A stretch of DNA of 64,000 nt from Sorlinia euscelidii (GCF_036452155.1 NZ_JAWJZY010000004.1); one strand, 5' to 3'; positions 35,337 through 45,255 are shown, counted from the first letter of the stretch. Made by a program: numbers and translations. The notes: generated by a model not told the origin, from the letters alone.

Positions 35337-37051
35337 TTACCTTGTCCCAATAAACTATCGGCAGCCCCGCGGGCGGCCTCGGTCACTTTTTCACCGGCAA
35401 GCATACGTGCCAGTTCCTCCCGGCGTTCCTCCGGATGGAGACGGTGCGCCATGGTTCCCGTCCGATCCTTCGAAACATTTTTCACGATGCGGTAATGGTG
35501 ATCCGCTTTCGCGGCGATCTGCGGGCTATGCGTGACGGAGAAGACCTGGACGTTTTTCGCAATATCGCTCAGTCGCTCACCGATCGCGGCGGCGGTGGCC
35601 CCGCCGACCCCGGCATCGACTTCATCAAATACCAATGTTGTCATGTCCGAACGCGCCGCAAGCACCACTTTAAGGGCCAGCATGATTCGGGAGAGTTCAC
35701 CCCCTGAAGCGACCTTACCCATCGGGCCGGGCGTCTGGCCCGGATTCGTCGCGATCAGAAACGAAATGCGCTCTTTACCGCGCACGCTCCATTCCGCCTC
35801 GGGGAGGGGCTGGATCGCGACTTCGAATCGCGCGCGTTCAAGTTTGAGGGGGCGGAACTCGGTCTCGATTGCGGTTTTGAGGGCCAGGGCGGCTTCCTGA
35901 CGGGCATTTGACAACCGGGTGGCGGCTTCGTCAAAAGCTCGCCGCGTGTCCCGGACATTTTGATGCAACCGGGCCAGCTCCAATTCGCCGATATCCAGCG
36001 TGCTGAGCCGCGCCTGTAAATCGGCGAGAAATTGCGGCAACTCCGCAACCGATACATGATGTTTGCGTGCCGTGGCGCGCAGGGCGAAGAGACGTTCTTC
36101 CGTGGCTTCCAGCTGCGCTGTGTCAAGCTCACTTTCCTGCGCAAGGCGGGAGAGGAGTGTTTCCACCTCCGCGACGGCCTCCTCCGCTTTCTCCAGCGCG
36201 ATGATGACTTCCTGCCCTTGCGCCAGACGCGGCGAGGCTGGGGATGCCGCGTCGCTCTCCGCCATGGCGAGGCGGGAGAGGGCGCGACTGGCTGCGCGCA
36301 GGGCGGTGGCGGGGCTGTGATTGCGGCGGTCGCGCGGGTTGAGCTCCGCAAGGGCGGCATTGACCGCCTCAATCTGTCGCTCTTCCCGCTGAAGATTTGT
36401 CCTCTCCGAGACGAGTTCTTCTTCCTCAGCCTCCTGAGGGGCGAGGGTGGCGAGGTCACTTACGGACTGCCTCAGCCATGCCTCCTCCTCCCGCGCGGCT
36501 TTCAGGCCTGCCTCCGCCATCTCTGCTGCGGATTGTGCGGCGTGATAGGCGTTGTAACTTGCCGCGACCTGCGCCAGCAAATCTGTCGGGATACGAAAAT
36601 GATCGAGAAGATCCCGATGCAGGGAGGTGTCGGTCAGGGTGATCTGCTCGTGCTGTCCCTGAATTTCAACAAGTAGCGCGCCAAGCCGCTTCAGTAACGC
36701 GCTGCTGACCGCACGGTCGGAGATGAAAGCACGGGACTTGCCATCGATGGAGACGACACGGCGAAGGATGAGAGGCTCCTCGTCCGGGGCAATATCCACG
36801 CCATGTTCCTGAAGCAGGGTGAAGGCGGGGTGCGATTCATGGATCTCAAATGTCGCGGAGACGGAAGCCTGCGCCGCACCATGGCGCACCAGCCCCGCCC
36901 GTGCACGGTCACCCAAAGCGAGGCCAAGACTGTCGAGCAGGATTGACTTGCCCGCGCCCGTCTCGCCGGTGAAAACCGTCAAACCATTTGCGAATTTCAG
37001 ATCAAGCTTTTCGATAAGGACAACGTCGCGAATGGAAACTTGCGTCAGCAC
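35333..37051 (-). CDS. recN: DNA repair protein RecN
   Basis: SMC-like ATPase for double-strand break repair, 572 residues. The Walker A is FTGETGAGKSILLDSLGLAL near residues 28-47. A long central coiled-coil region rich in glutamate, alanine and arginine follows. The C-terminal half brings the signature GGELSRIMLALKVVLA and the Walker B LVFDEVDAGVGGATA. It lies between bamD and ligA, continuing the strand of the division cluster. I saw no LexA box in its short upstream spacer. Confidence 0.95.
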   Translation of the reverse strand: MLTQVSIRDVVLIEKLDLKFANGLTVFTGETGAGKSILLDSLGLALGDRARAGLVRHGAAQASVSATFEIHESHPAFTLLQEHGVDIAPDEEPLILRRVVSIDGKSRAFISDRAVSSALLKRLGALLVEIQGQHEQITLTDTSLHRDLLDHFRIPTDLLAQVAASYNAYHAAQSAAEMAEAGLKAAREEEAWLRQSVSDLATLAPQEAEEEELVSERTNLQREERQIEAVNAALAELNPRDRRNHSPATALRAASRALSRLAMAESDAASPASPRLAQGQEVIIALEKAEEAVAEVETLLSRLAQESELDTAQLEATEERLFALRATARKHHVSVAELPQFLADLQARLSTLDIGELELARLHQNVRDTRRAFDEAATRLSNARQEAALALKTAIETEFRPLKLERARFEVAIQPLPEAEWSVRGKERISFLIATNPGQTPGPMGKVASGGELSRIMLALKVVLAARSDMTTLVFDEVDAGVGGATAAAIGERLSDIAKNVQVFSVTHSPQIAAKADHHYRIVKNVSKDRTGTMAHRLHPEERREELARMLAGEKVTEAARGAADSLLGQGK

Positions 37052-37130
37052 GAAAGCCGATCCTTATCCCTTGCGCGCGCATGGGCGGCGCGCCCCTCGA
37101 CTTTCATACGCATCGGGAGGAGGAACCGTT

Positions 37131-38006
37131 TTAAAAAATCCAGTTCCATGCACGCTTGAAGAAGTTCGGACGTTCTATTTTCGGGGGGACGGTGCCCTCT
37201 TTCGTGATCAGGCCATAATAGCGCAACGTGTCATAAGCGCGCTCATACCATCGGCTGCGCGGGTAGTTGTAACCAAGAACAGAGGCCGCCTTGCGCGCAT
37301 CATCCGTGAGGCCGAGCTGGAGATTGACCTCCACCAGGCGTTCCAGCGCTTCGGGCACGTGATTCGTCGTCTGGAAATCATCGACAACGCGTTGATAACG
37401 CCCGATCGCCGACTCATAATTGCGCTGCTTCTGATAAAAACGTCCGACGAGCATTTCCTTGCCCGCAAGGTGATCACGGCACAGATCGATCTTGAGTCGC
37501 GCATCGCGTGCGTAGGCCGTCTCAGGGTATCGTGTCACAACCTCCTGCAAAGCGCCGAGCGCCTCAATTGTACCCTGCTGGTCGCGATCCACCGTGCCGA
37601 TTTCCTCAAAGAAACAAAGCGCGCGCAGATAATAGGCGTAAGCGGCGTCCGGGCTGGTGGGGTGAAGGAGGAGGTAGCGCTCAAGCTGCTGAACCGCCTG
37701 CGGGTAGGCATTTTGCAGATAGAAGGCATAACCCTCCATCAATTCGGCATTACCGACATAGCCCGAATACGGGTAGTTCTGCTGCAAAGCCTCAAATTGC
37801 TCACTCGCCAGCTTGTAGCGCCCGGCATGCAAGGCATCGATGCCGTAATTATAAAGTGTCTCCGGGCTGCTGACCGTTTTGGGGGCAGGCGCGTCGTCAT
37901 GGTGAGCGCACGCCGCAAGGGCGAGAGCACTCAGGACGGAACAGGTCACAACGCTGGAGCGCGCCCGCTTGGCGCTTCGAAATTGAAAATCGATTTTCAC
38001 GTGCAT
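37131..38006 (-). CDS. bamD: Outer membrane assembly lipoprotein BamD
   Basis: Essential lipoprotein of the BAM complex that inserts beta-barrel proteins. The 291 residues start with a lipoprotein signal whose lipobox is LALAAC (C33). The mature part is made of TPR-like helices: TLYNYGIDALHAGRYKLASE, AELMEGYAFYLQNAYPQAVQ, YYLRALCFFEEIGTVDRDQQ and RYQRVVDDFQTTNHVPEALE. Presence of bamD after lpxC is a standard continuation of the alphaproteobacterial cluster. Confidence 0.94.
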   Translation of the reverse strand: MHVKIDFQFRSAKRARSSVVTCSVLSALALAACAHHDDAPAPKTVSSPETLYNYGIDALHAGRYKLASEQFEALQQNYPYSGYVGNAELMEGYAFYLQNAYPQAVQQLERYLLLHPTSPDAAYAYYLRALCFFEEIGTVDRDQQGTIEALGALQEVVTRYPETAYARDARLKIDLCRDHLAGKEMLVGRFYQKQRNYESAIGRYQRVVDDFQTTNHVPEALERLVEVNLQLGLTDDARKAASVLGYNYPRSRWYERAYDTLRYYGLITKEGTVPPKIERPNFFKRAWNWIF

Positions 38007-38079
38007 GCCGACTCTTCCGGTGATCTGAAATCTTATAGCATGCCTCCGCTATTGCGGAAGCCCCAACACGCAACGAAAA

Positions 38080-39084
38080 CTAGGCGACGGCGTGAAGGGG
38101 GGCATTGGCGCCATGAAGGGGCGATATCGCGCGCCAATTGGCTTTATCAGCGAAAACGGCACGAAGGAGCCGGTTGTTGATTTCGTGCCCGCATTTATAT
38201 CCGACGAACTGCCCCTCGATTGGGGCGCCCGCAAGATACATGTCCCCGATCGCATCGAGGATTTTATGTCGGGCGCATTCATCCTGATAACGAAAACCCC
38301 CTTCATTGAGGATTTTGGCGCCATCGACCACAACAGCATTATCGAGGGAACCGCCTTTCGCCAGACCGGCTTTGCGCAGCGCCTCGATTTCCTTCATATT
38401 GACAAAAGTGCGGCTGTCACAGATGTCGCGGCGGAAAATAGCTTCCGATAAAGTGATGTCCCGATGCTGGAATCCGATCGCCTGCGCGGAGAAATCGATC
38501 GAGACGCTCAGGCTGAATGCACCATCCTGCGGTCGCAATTCAGCAAATGCGCCATGCAGCCCTGTGACACGCACCACGCGTTTGACGGAAATGATCGGGC
38601 AGGGTGATCCAAGATTTTGTCGCCCCGCACACCGGATAAGAAAATCGAACGCGGCGGAAGAGCCATCAAAAACAGGTGTTTCCGGCCCATCGAGCGTAAT
38701 CAGCGCATTTGTGATGTGATTGGCATGGAGGGCTGCCATAAGATGTTCAATCGTGGCAACGCGAATATGAGGCGCATCCGCAATCCCGATGACGGTGCTC
38801 AAGCGTGTGTCAATGACATGGTCAAAAAGGGCGGGGATGAGGGGGGAGCCCGGAAGATCCGTGCGCTGAAAGCAAATGCCGAAACCTGCGGGCGCCGGCA
38901 GAAGCGCAAGATTGACTTCATGCCCTGAATGAAGCGCCACGCCACGGCAATGAATGGGGTTGGCGAAACTCGTCTGAAAACGAAGGGAACGATGACCCTG
39001 CCCGTGACCATGACGGTCTGCAGGGGAGAGCGTCGCGTCGAGGTCGCGTGCTTCCTCAGATGGCGAACCGGCCAGACCGTGCAT
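38080..39084 (-). CDS. lpxC: UDP-3-O-acyl-N-acetylglucosamine deacetylase
   Basis: Zinc enzyme for the committed step of lipid A synthesis. With the ATG at 39084 (GAGGGGAA just upstream) the product has 334 residues; the frame continues to 39243 but that extension is not needed. Zinc ligands are visible in ATIEHLMAALHA, ARHKILDAIGD (histidine and aspartate) and KCGHEINNRLL. The N-terminal 30 residues before SLRFQTSFANPIHCRGVALH are acidic and histidine-rich and slightly longer than in E. coli. It follows ftsZ, as in many proteobacteria. Confidence 0.95.
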   Translation of the reverse strand: MHGLAGSPSEEARDLDATLSPADRHGHGQGHRSLRFQTSFANPIHCRGVALHSGHEVNLALLPAPAGFGICFQRTDLPGSPLIPALFDHVIDTRLSTVIGIADAPHIRVATIEHLMAALHANHITNALITLDGPETPVFDGSSAAFDFLIRCAGRQNLGSPCPIISVKRVVRVTGLHGAFAELRPQDGAFSLSVSIDFSAQAIGFQHRDITLSEAIFRRDICDSRTFVNMKEIEALRKAGLAKGGSLDNAVVVDGAKILNEGGFRYQDECARHKILDAIGDMYLAGAPIEGQFVGYKCGHEINNRLLRAVFADKANWRAISPLHGANAPLHAVA

Positions 39085-39230
39085 GAGATTCCCCTCAGGA
39101 GTAGTTGGTGCGCCAGGGCGCAGTCTTTCTTTTACGCCGTGAGGGTGGCGCTTGCCAGTCAAGCTTTGTTGCCAAATGTTACGTTGCCGGGGGATCTGAA
39201 ACCATTTTCTTAATGGCATCCAGGGTGAGA

Positions 39231-39266
39231 GAGGGCCTTTCACGTGTCAGAACGCGCTGGGCCCTC
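39231..39266. terminator. Hairpin between ftsZ and lpxC
   Basis: Seven-base arms GAGGGCC (39231-39237) and GGCCCTC (39260-39266) enclose a 22-base loop. It is 12 bases beyond the ftsZ stop, within the 194-bp spacer before lpxC. With no T-run after it, it could attenuate or protect the 3' end of the ftsZ message rather than stop transcription outright. Confidence 0.4.
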
Positions 39267-39278
39267 CCTGTTGCGACT

Positions 39279-40718
39279 TCAACGATCCCGACGGAGGAAA
39301 GCGGGGATATCGAGCGCTTCATCATCATTCGGGTCAAGCTGTGCCTGGCCCGGCTTGAAATCGGCGCGCTCCACAATCGTCGGCTCAGCCCGGACGGGCG
39401 GCGCGTCTGAAGCGCCATTCGGCGTCGGTCTGCCACGCAGGACACCTGTTACCAAACCCATAAACCCGCGGGAATGCGAGGGCTCAGGCGCTGGCTGCGC
39501 CCCTGAGAAAAGCCCCGAACGCGGGGAGGGCGCACGCACCGGCTCGGTAGGGCGCAATGGTGCGGCGGTAGGGCGCGTTGGTTCCTGAGAGGTGGAGGGC
39601 GGCGGCGCGACATTTCCGGCTGTGTCGGCATGACGCTCTGACGCGTCATCGCGTTTCCCGTCACTCGTGCCCGCCTCAGATGGCGCCTGGGCCGCGGCTT
39701 TCTCAGCCTCTGCGGCGCGCGCCGCCTCCATCGCGGCGGCGGCCTTGGCCGCGTCAATACCGGTCGCAACGACGGAGACGCGGATACGGCCATTCAATTC
39801 CGGATCAATGGCCGACCCCCAGATGATCGTCGCATCTTCGGCGACTTCCTGCCGGATGCGCTCCGCCGCCTGATCGACTTCATAAAGCGTCATGTCGTCG
39901 CCGCCTGTGATGTTGATCAGCAGCCCGCGCGCCCCGGCCATCGATGTATCATCGAGAAGCGGATTGGAGATTGCGTCATTCGCCGCCATCAGGGCACGGT
40001 CTTCACCCTCCGCCTCACCTGTGCCCATCATGGCCTTGCCCATTTCAGCCATGACCGTGCGGATATCGGCGAAGTCGAGATTGATCAGTCCGGGCGCCAG
40101 CATTAGGTCCGTGACGCCGCGCACACCCATATAGAGCACCTTATCCGCCATTTTGAAGGCTTCACGCAACGTTGTGCGCTCAGACGCCATGCGGAAGAGA
40201 TTCTGATTGGGGATGACGATCAGCGTATCGACATATTGCTGCAATTCAGCAACCCCGGCATCAGCCAGGACCTTTCGTTTCTGCCCTTCAAAAGCGAAAG
40301 GCGTGCTGACAACCCCGACCGTCAGGATTTTACGTTCACGCGCCATTTTCGCAATCACCGGGGCCGCGCCTGTCCCTGTGCCGCCACCCATACCTGCCGT
40401 CACGAAAATCATGTGGGCGCCTTCAATGTGGCGGGTGATCTCATCCGCCGCTTCCTCCGCTGCGGCGCGCCCGATTTCCGGCTTTGCACCGGCGCCGAGG
40501 CCCTGCGTCAGATGTGGCCCTAACTGCACCCGCCGCTCAGCCTTGGCATTGGCCAGCGCCTGGGCGTCCGTGTTGGCGACCACGAATTCCACACCCTGAA
40601 GTTGCATCTCGATCATGTTATTGACGGCATTCATCCCGCCGCCACCGACGCCAATAACCGTAATTTTAGGAGAAAAATCGGAATGGGTGAATTGCGGGGC
40701 GGTGAGATTGAGCGTCAT
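39279..40718 (-). CDS. ftsZ: Cell division protein FtsZ
   Basis: Tubulin-like GTPase that forms the Z ring. From the ATG at 40718 it has 479 residues; an in-frame TTG at 40757 is less likely. Features are GVGGGGMNAVNNMI, the signature GGGTGTGAAPVIAK, the T7 loop NLDFADIRTVM, and an intact core to about residue 320. A 140-residue proline/alanine-rich linker follows, typical of alphaproteobacteria, and then the conserved tail peptide LDIPAFLRRDR that binds FtsA and others. Confidence 0.97.
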   Translation of the reverse strand: MTLNLTAPQFTHSDFSPKITVIGVGGGGMNAVNNMIEMQLQGVEFVVANTDAQALANAKAERRVQLGPHLTQGLGAGAKPEIGRAAAEEAADEITRHIEGAHMIFVTAGMGGGTGTGAAPVIAKMARERKILTVGVVSTPFAFEGQKRKVLADAGVAELQQYVDTLIVIPNQNLFRMASERTTLREAFKMADKVLYMGVRGVTDLMLAPGLINLDFADIRTVMAEMGKAMMGTGEAEGEDRALMAANDAISNPLLDDTSMAGARGLLINITGGDDMTLYEVDQAAERIRQEVAEDATIIWGSAIDPELNGRIRVSVVATGIDAAKAAAAMEAARAAEAEKAAAQAPSEAGTSDGKRDDASERHADTAGNVAPPPSTSQEPTRPTAAPLRPTEPVRAPSPRSGLFSGAQPAPEPSHSRGFMGLVTGVLRGRPTPNGASDAPPVRAEPTIVERADFKPGQAQLDPNDDEALDIPAFLRRDR

Positions 40719-40976
40719 TTGGAATCCAGAGCCAGAATCGGGTTTTCGAAGTATCAATTTTTGGCGGGGAGCGCATCCTCGCGCGCACTCGCGTCAAATC
40801 TTTGAGGCCAGTCAGACCATTTATAAAAGGTCCTGCTTACTTGAAAAGGCTTTAAAAGGTGTTCCAATAGTAAACTCCCATTCAATCAAGCAGGCAAGGC
40901 GTGGCGGGCCTGACTGCCCTGCGCGTGTGCTTTATGGCCTTGTGGGGCGCGACGCGCGCATGAAGTTTGCCAATAA

Positions 40977-41003
40977 ATGACTCACCTCTCGGACTTGAGT
41001 CAT
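40977..41003 (-). terminator. Hairpin at the ftsA stop, before ftsZ
   Basis: Perfect 7-bp inverted repeat, ATGACTC at 40977-40983 and GAGTCAT at 40997-41003. On the minus strand it begins at the ftsA stop codon and is followed by TTTATT, a weak intrinsic terminator shape. The 281-bp spacer on to ftsZ is the longest inside the cluster and probably holds an ftsZ promoter; I cannot choose one. Confidence 0.42.
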
Positions 41004-42376
41004 CCTCGTAATCTTTGAATGAAGCGCAACAGAGCGTGCTGAGTTCGCGGCTCAGGTGAATAAGCGTCCTTGAAATTTGCATCAGCCCCCGTTGCCCAGG
41101 CCAATAAGCCTGATGCCGTGGCGAACCCGGCCGCATTTGCGCCCGTCTCCGGCAGGCCGGAAATATGCATGGGTCGCCCCAATCGAACCGGTCGATTCAG
41201 GATGCGCGCGGCGGTCAGGCCCAGCCCTTCAAGGAGTGAGGCCCCGCCCGTAATCACCACCCGCTCCCGCGAGGCGCGTCCGAAACCGGCCTCCGCAAGA
41301 CGGTCACGCACCAACTCCAGCGTTTCTTCCACCCGCGGCCGTATGGCGGTGACGAGGCGTGCGCGCGAGACGCGATTAAGTGAGCCGGTGCGCTCCCCGA
41401 TCAGCTGAACCGGAAATGTGTCCCGGGAGTCTTCAATTGCGACATCGGCCGCGCCATATTTTGTTTTCAGACGTTCCGCCTCATCCAGTGAGACGGAGAG
41501 GTAACCTGCCAGATCGCGCGTGACATGCAGCCCCCCCACCGGGATAAAGCTTGTATGCAGCAACGCGCCCTCACCAAATACGGCGATGGATGTCGTCCCA
41601 CCCCCCATATCAATCACGGTCGCACCAAGGTCACGCTCATCCTCCGCCAGAACGGCCAGGCCGGAGGCAAAGGGCGCGGAGACGAAATTGCGCACTTTAA
41701 GCTCCGCACGTGAGACGGCGGAGGTCAGGGTCGCCAGTGCATTGGAGGCGGCGTCAACAACATGCAGCCGCGCCGTCAATTGCTCACAAAGCTGCCCGCG
41801 CGGGTCAACGAGCCCGCCAATATCATCGACGATAAAACCGATCGGCATGGTGTGGATGACGGTGCGCCCCTCCGCCACGGCGCGCATCTGACCTTCCGCC
41901 ACAACGCGTTCCATATCCGCTTCCGTGACGTCCCTTCCGCCGATCGGCATGCGTGCATTGTAAAGGTTGCTCGTCGGCTGCCCGCAGGAGAGATTGATGG
42001 TGACCTCATCCAGGCGGCGATCAGCGGCCTCTTCCGCTTGGCCCACCGTCGCGCGAATGGCGCGCTCCGCCTCCGCGAAATCAATGACCGTGCCATTTCT
42101 GATGCCGTGGGACCGCCGCCAACCATAGCCGAGGACGCGCAACATGCCGTTAGTTTCCGCGCGCCCGATCAAACATGTCATTTTTGTGGAGCCAATATCC
42201 AGCACGCCGAAAACGCCGGGGCGGACGTAACGCGGCGGCGGGGGCTCATCCATCGGCGGCAGTGAGAGGATTTCGCTTTCAGCACGGCCTGAAGACTTAC
42301 GCGCGCCCGAACGCTCCTCCGGCGGTACGGCGGTGCGGTTTGAAAGCATAACGGGTTTCTGCGGATTATCTGTCAT
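41000..42376 (-). CDS. ftsA: Cell division protein FtsA
   Basis: Actin-like protein that tethers FtsZ to the membrane. The 458 residues show the actin-fold ATP motifs GVLDIGSTKMTCLIG, IDMGGGTTSIAVF and VITGGASLLEGL, and the SHS2 domain region with GRDVTEADMERVV. The C-terminal amphipathic tail ends LLRFIQRLRG. It is longer than the E. coli protein (420) mainly in a charged N-terminal stretch of about 50 residues before the actin fold. Confidence 0.95.
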   Translation of the reverse strand: MTDNPQKPVMLSNRTAVPPEERSGARKSSGRAESEILSLPPMDEPPPPRYVRPGVFGVLDIGSTKMTCLIGRAETNGMLRVLGYGWRRSHGIRNGTVIDFAEAERAIRATVGQAEEAADRRLDEVTINLSCGQPTSNLYNARMPIGGRDVTEADMERVVAEGQMRAVAEGRTVIHTMPIGFIVDDIGGLVDPRGQLCEQLTARLHVVDAASNALATLTSAVSRAELKVRNFVSAPFASGLAVLAEDERDLGATVIDMGGGTTSIAVFGEGALLHTSFIPVGGLHVTRDLAGYLSVSLDEAERLKTKYGAADVAIEDSRDTFPVQLIGERTGSLNRVSRARLVTAIRPRVEETLELVRDRLAEAGFGRASRERVVITGGASLLEGLGLTAARILNRPVRLGRPMHISGLPETGANAAGFATASGLLAWATGADANFKDAYSPEPRTQHALLRFIQRLRG

Positions 42377-42404
42377 GATGTTGCGTCGCGCTCAGCCAGT
42401 CTCA

Positions 42405-43418
42405 TCAAGGCGTCAGAGGGAGAGGAAGCGTGCGACCCGAAAGGGGCGGCGCGCGGGGCGGTGCCGGAACGCTGTCGCCATGCAGGGATTTTTCGGGCGG
42501 ACGGCTATCAGGCGGCGTTTTTCCGGGGGCTGCATGCTGCGTCTTCAAGAGATCCTGCGCCACATGATTGCCGACAGACGGGGATTGCGGCAGGCGGATC
42601 ACCATGCGGTCAGGGAGACGCATATCGATGAGGGGGACGGGGCGTTCAAGCAGGCGAAATTTCTGCTGGTAAAGTGTCAGGCGCTTTAACGCTTCCCGCT
42701 CATGCCCTTCCGGAAGATAAATCTGCGTGCCATCTTTAAGTAAAAGCGTCCAGCGACGATGTCCCACCCGGATGGAAGCCGCGACGAAGGGCCGGACGGT
42801 CGGCGCCTCAGCCAGTGCGGCGAGGAAATCCGGCGCGGCCTTATCCGCCCCGTCACCCACCACAAGTGGGAGTGACATAAACGCCCGAACATGGTCACGC
42901 AGCCCGAAAGCATCGGCGATCTGCGCCCCATCCCGGTTGATCAGCATGAATTTGCCTTTGATCTGCCAGATGGCCAGCGGGTCCCGTTCCTCAAGCACGA
43001 TGCGCACGGTATCGGGCATACGCCGCTGCACCGTGACATTTGAGACAAACAGCAACGCACTCAGACGTTTCTGCGCGTCCGCAATCGCAAAACTGAAAAT
43101 AGGTTTCCCGCGTGCTGCGCCTAAAGCTTTTTCCACTTCCGCCCGCGATGTCAGTCGCGCACCGATAATATCAATGTGGTTAATGGGTAATAAAGTATGG
43201 TCCTCCAGCCAGGATCTGAATATATCGTTCCGCGACTGAGAGATTTGCTGAAAAAAAAGGTAACCGCACCCGCCCAGCACCGCGACGAGGAGTGCCACAA
43301 AAATAATTTGCGGCGCGGTACGCCGGACGCGCCGCAAAAACATCGCGATGCGTGAAGGGCGGTCCTGAAGATAGACGTCGCGCGTCGGCGGTTTCCTCTC
43401 TGACCGTGCCCTCGTCAT
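42405..43418 (-). CDS. ftsQ: Cell division protein FtsQ
   Basis: Single-pass divisome protein linking early and late components. 337 residues: a basic cytoplasmic tail, a membrane helix (IIFVALLVAVLGGCGYLFF), the POTRA domain beginning ILPINHIDIIGARLTSRAEV (here LLPINHIDIIGARLT), and the FtsQ domain with RRMPDTVRIVLEERDPLAIW and a proline-rich end. The start overlaps the ddl stop by four bases. Confidence 0.93.
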   Translation of the reverse strand: MTRARSERKPPTRDVYLQDRPSRIAMFLRRVRRTAPQIIFVALLVAVLGGCGYLFFQQISQSRNDIFRSWLEDHTLLPINHIDIIGARLTSRAEVEKALGAARGKPIFSFAIADAQKRLSALLFVSNVTVQRRMPDTVRIVLEERDPLAIWQIKGKFMLINRDGAQIADAFGLRDHVRAFMSLPLVVGDGADKAAPDFLAALAEAPTVRPFVAASIRVGHRRWTLLLKDGTQIYLPEGHEREALKRLTLYQQKFRLLERPVPLIDMRLPDRMVIRLPQSPSVGNHVAQDLLKTQHAAPGKTPPDSRPPEKSLHGDSVPAPPRAPPLSGRTLPLPLTP

Positions 43419-44362
43419 CCGCGCACCTTGCGTCGACCCCAGGCCTCCTGAACGATCCAGTCACAGAGTTGAGGAAAATCCATCCCGCAATGGGCCGCTT
43501 GCTCGGGCAGCAGCGAGGTCGGGGTCATGCCCGGTTGGGTATTGACTTCAAGGATGACCAATGCGTTTTCCGATCGCGAGTCATCATATCGGAAATCCGC
43601 GCGCGTGGCGCCGCGGCAGCCGAGCGCGGCGTGGGCCTCTCGGGCATAGCGCAGCGCATCTTCAAAAACCCGCCCGGGTATGTTGGCTGGCAGACTGTGC
43701 CGGGACCCGCCCGCCGCATATTTGGCGTGGTAATCATAAAACCCGTCCTGCGCGGACTCAGCCACGATGTCCGTGACGGTCAGGGGCCGCTCTCCCAATA
43801 CGCTGACGGTTAACTCCCGCCCCGGGATGAAGGCTTCAGCCAGCAGAACGTCGCCATAGGTCCAGCTTGACGCAATATCCCGTCGCTGCATCGCCGCGTC
43901 ATCACCTTTGATGACATGCACTCCGAAGGACGAGCCCTCCGCGACGGGTTTGACAACGTAAGGCGTTTCAAAAGGGTGGGCGGCGGCAAGTTCTGCCGGA
44001 GTGAGGAGTCGTCCCGGTGCGATGGGAATGCCGGCCGCCGCGAAAATCTGACGCGAGGCGGCTTTATTCATCGCGAGAGAAGAGGTGCGTATATCGCAAT
44101 GCGTGTAGGGCAGGTCCAGCCACTCCAGCACGCCTTGGATTGCGCCATCCTCCCCCAGGGGGCCATGGAGATTATTGAAGACAACATCCGGCGTGCAGGC
44201 CCGGATTTCAGTGATCGTGGCGGCGATGTCCGCACTAACATCAATCAGGGTCGTGGCATAACCATGCGCTTGCAGACCCTCCGCCACGGCGCGGCCGCCT
44301 CTCAGGCTGACATCTCGTTCATGGCTGATGCCACCATGCAGGATCGCGACGTGAAGGCTCAT
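43415..44362 (-). CDS. ddl: D-alanine--D-alanine ligase
   Basis: ATP-grasp enzyme making the D-Ala-D-Ala end of the peptidoglycan stem. The 315 residues include AILHGGISHERDVSLRGGRA, LHGPLGEDGAIQGVLEWLDL, YVVKPVAEGSSFGVHV and the metal-binding VILEVNTQPGMTPTSL. It shares four-base overlaps with murB upstream and ftsQ downstream, so it is the B-type Ddl found within dcw clusters. Confidence 0.96.
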   Translation of the reverse strand: MSLHVAILHGGISHERDVSLRGGRAVAEGLQAHGYATTLIDVSADIAATITEIRACTPDVVFNNLHGPLGEDGAIQGVLEWLDLPYTHCDIRTSSLAMNKAASRQIFAAAGIPIAPGRLLTPAELAAAHPFETPYVVKPVAEGSSFGVHVIKGDDAAMQRRDIASSWTYGDVLLAEAFIPGRELTVSVLGERPLTVTDIVAESAQDGFYDYHAKYAAGGSRHSLPANIPGRVFEDALRYAREAHAALGCRGATRADFRYDDSRSENALVILEVNTQPGMTPTSLLPEQAAHCGMDFPQLCDWIVQEAWGRRKVRG

Positions 44363-45255
44363 CGCGTTTCTCCTAATCTTTTAATTTCCCACTCAAGCTG
44401 CACCTGCGCATGGTTCTGGACTTTTTGTCGCACCGTCTCGCCGAGCGCTTCAAGGTCCGCACTGGTAGCGTCACCGAGGTTAAGGAGAAAGTTACAATGT
44501 TTTTCACTGACTTGCGCGCCCCCATGCCGAAGGCCCCGGCACCCCGCTGCGTTAATCAACGCCCAGGCCTTCTGGCCTGTCGGATTGCGGAAGGTTGACC
44601 CGCCTGTCCGCGCCCGGACGGGTTGACTTTCGTCGCGTTGCGCTTTGATCTCAGCCATGTGGGCGCGGATCTTGGCGGGTTCCGCGGGCTTGCCGCGCAG
44701 GGCGACGCGCAGCACGATGGCGCCCTCCGGCAATGTCGCATGTCGATAGGAAAATTTGAGGTCGGCATGGCTCAGGCGCTGGATATGGCCCCGCCGGTCC
44801 ATGATTTCCGCCCAACTCAGAACCTTACTTGTGTCGGAACCGTGCGCGCCGGCATTCATGATGACGGCGCCGCCAATGGCGCCCGGTATGCCAATCATGA
44901 ATTCCAATCCCGAAAGCCCCCAGGCGGCTGCCTGCTCGGAGACTGTCGTATCGAGAGCGGCCGCACCGGCAATCACCTCATCAGCCTGACGCATGACCTG
45001 CGCAAACGCGCCCCCTAAACGAATGACGAGCCCTTTAATGCCGCCATCGCGAATGATCACGTTGGAGCATGCACCCAGCACCGTGACCGGGATGCGTGGG
45101 TCAAGCTGTCGGAGGAGCTGCGCGAGATCCTCTCGATCCGCCGGTGTGAAAAGCGCCTCAGCGTTTCCCCCCGTGCGAAACCAGCTTCTCGGACCGAGGG
45201 GGGCATCAAATTGCAGGCGGCCCCGGACTTTGGCCTGTCGGAGGCGCGACATCAT
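44359..45255 (-). CDS. murB: UDP-N-acetylenolpyruvoylglucosamine reductase
   Basis: FAD enzyme that reduces the enolpyruvyl group to form UDP-MurNAc. The 298 residues have FAD-binding VTVLGACSNVIIRDGG, EFMIGIPGAIGGAVIMNAGA with the catalytic region SYRHATLP, and TGGSTFRNPTGQKAW. This is the type II form lacking the extra loop of E. coli MurB. Overlaps both neighbours by four bases. Confidence 0.95.
   Translation of the reverse strand: MMSRLRQAKVRGRLQFDAPLGPRSWFRTGGNAEALFTPADREDLAQLLRQLDPRIPVTVLGACSNVIIRDGGIKGLVIRLGGAFAQVMRQADEVIAGAAALDTTVSEQAAAWGLSGLEFMIGIPGAIGGAVIMNAGAHGSDTSKVLSWAEIMDRRGHIQRLSHADLKFSYRHATLPEGAIVLRVALRGKPAEPAKIRAHMAEIKAQRDESQPVRARTGGSTFRNPTGQKAWALINAAGCRGLRHGGAQVSEKHCNFLLNLGDATSADLEALGETVRQKVQNHAQVQLEWEIKRLGETR

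Noticed and set aside
36819..38180. A 453-codon plus-strand frame
   Set aside because: It lies antisense to recN and bamD, both certain, and reads as low-complexity basic sequence without any domain.
38080..39243. LpxC starting at 39243
   Set aside because: The extra 53 residues have no counterpart in the family, and the ATG at 39084 has a good ribosome site.
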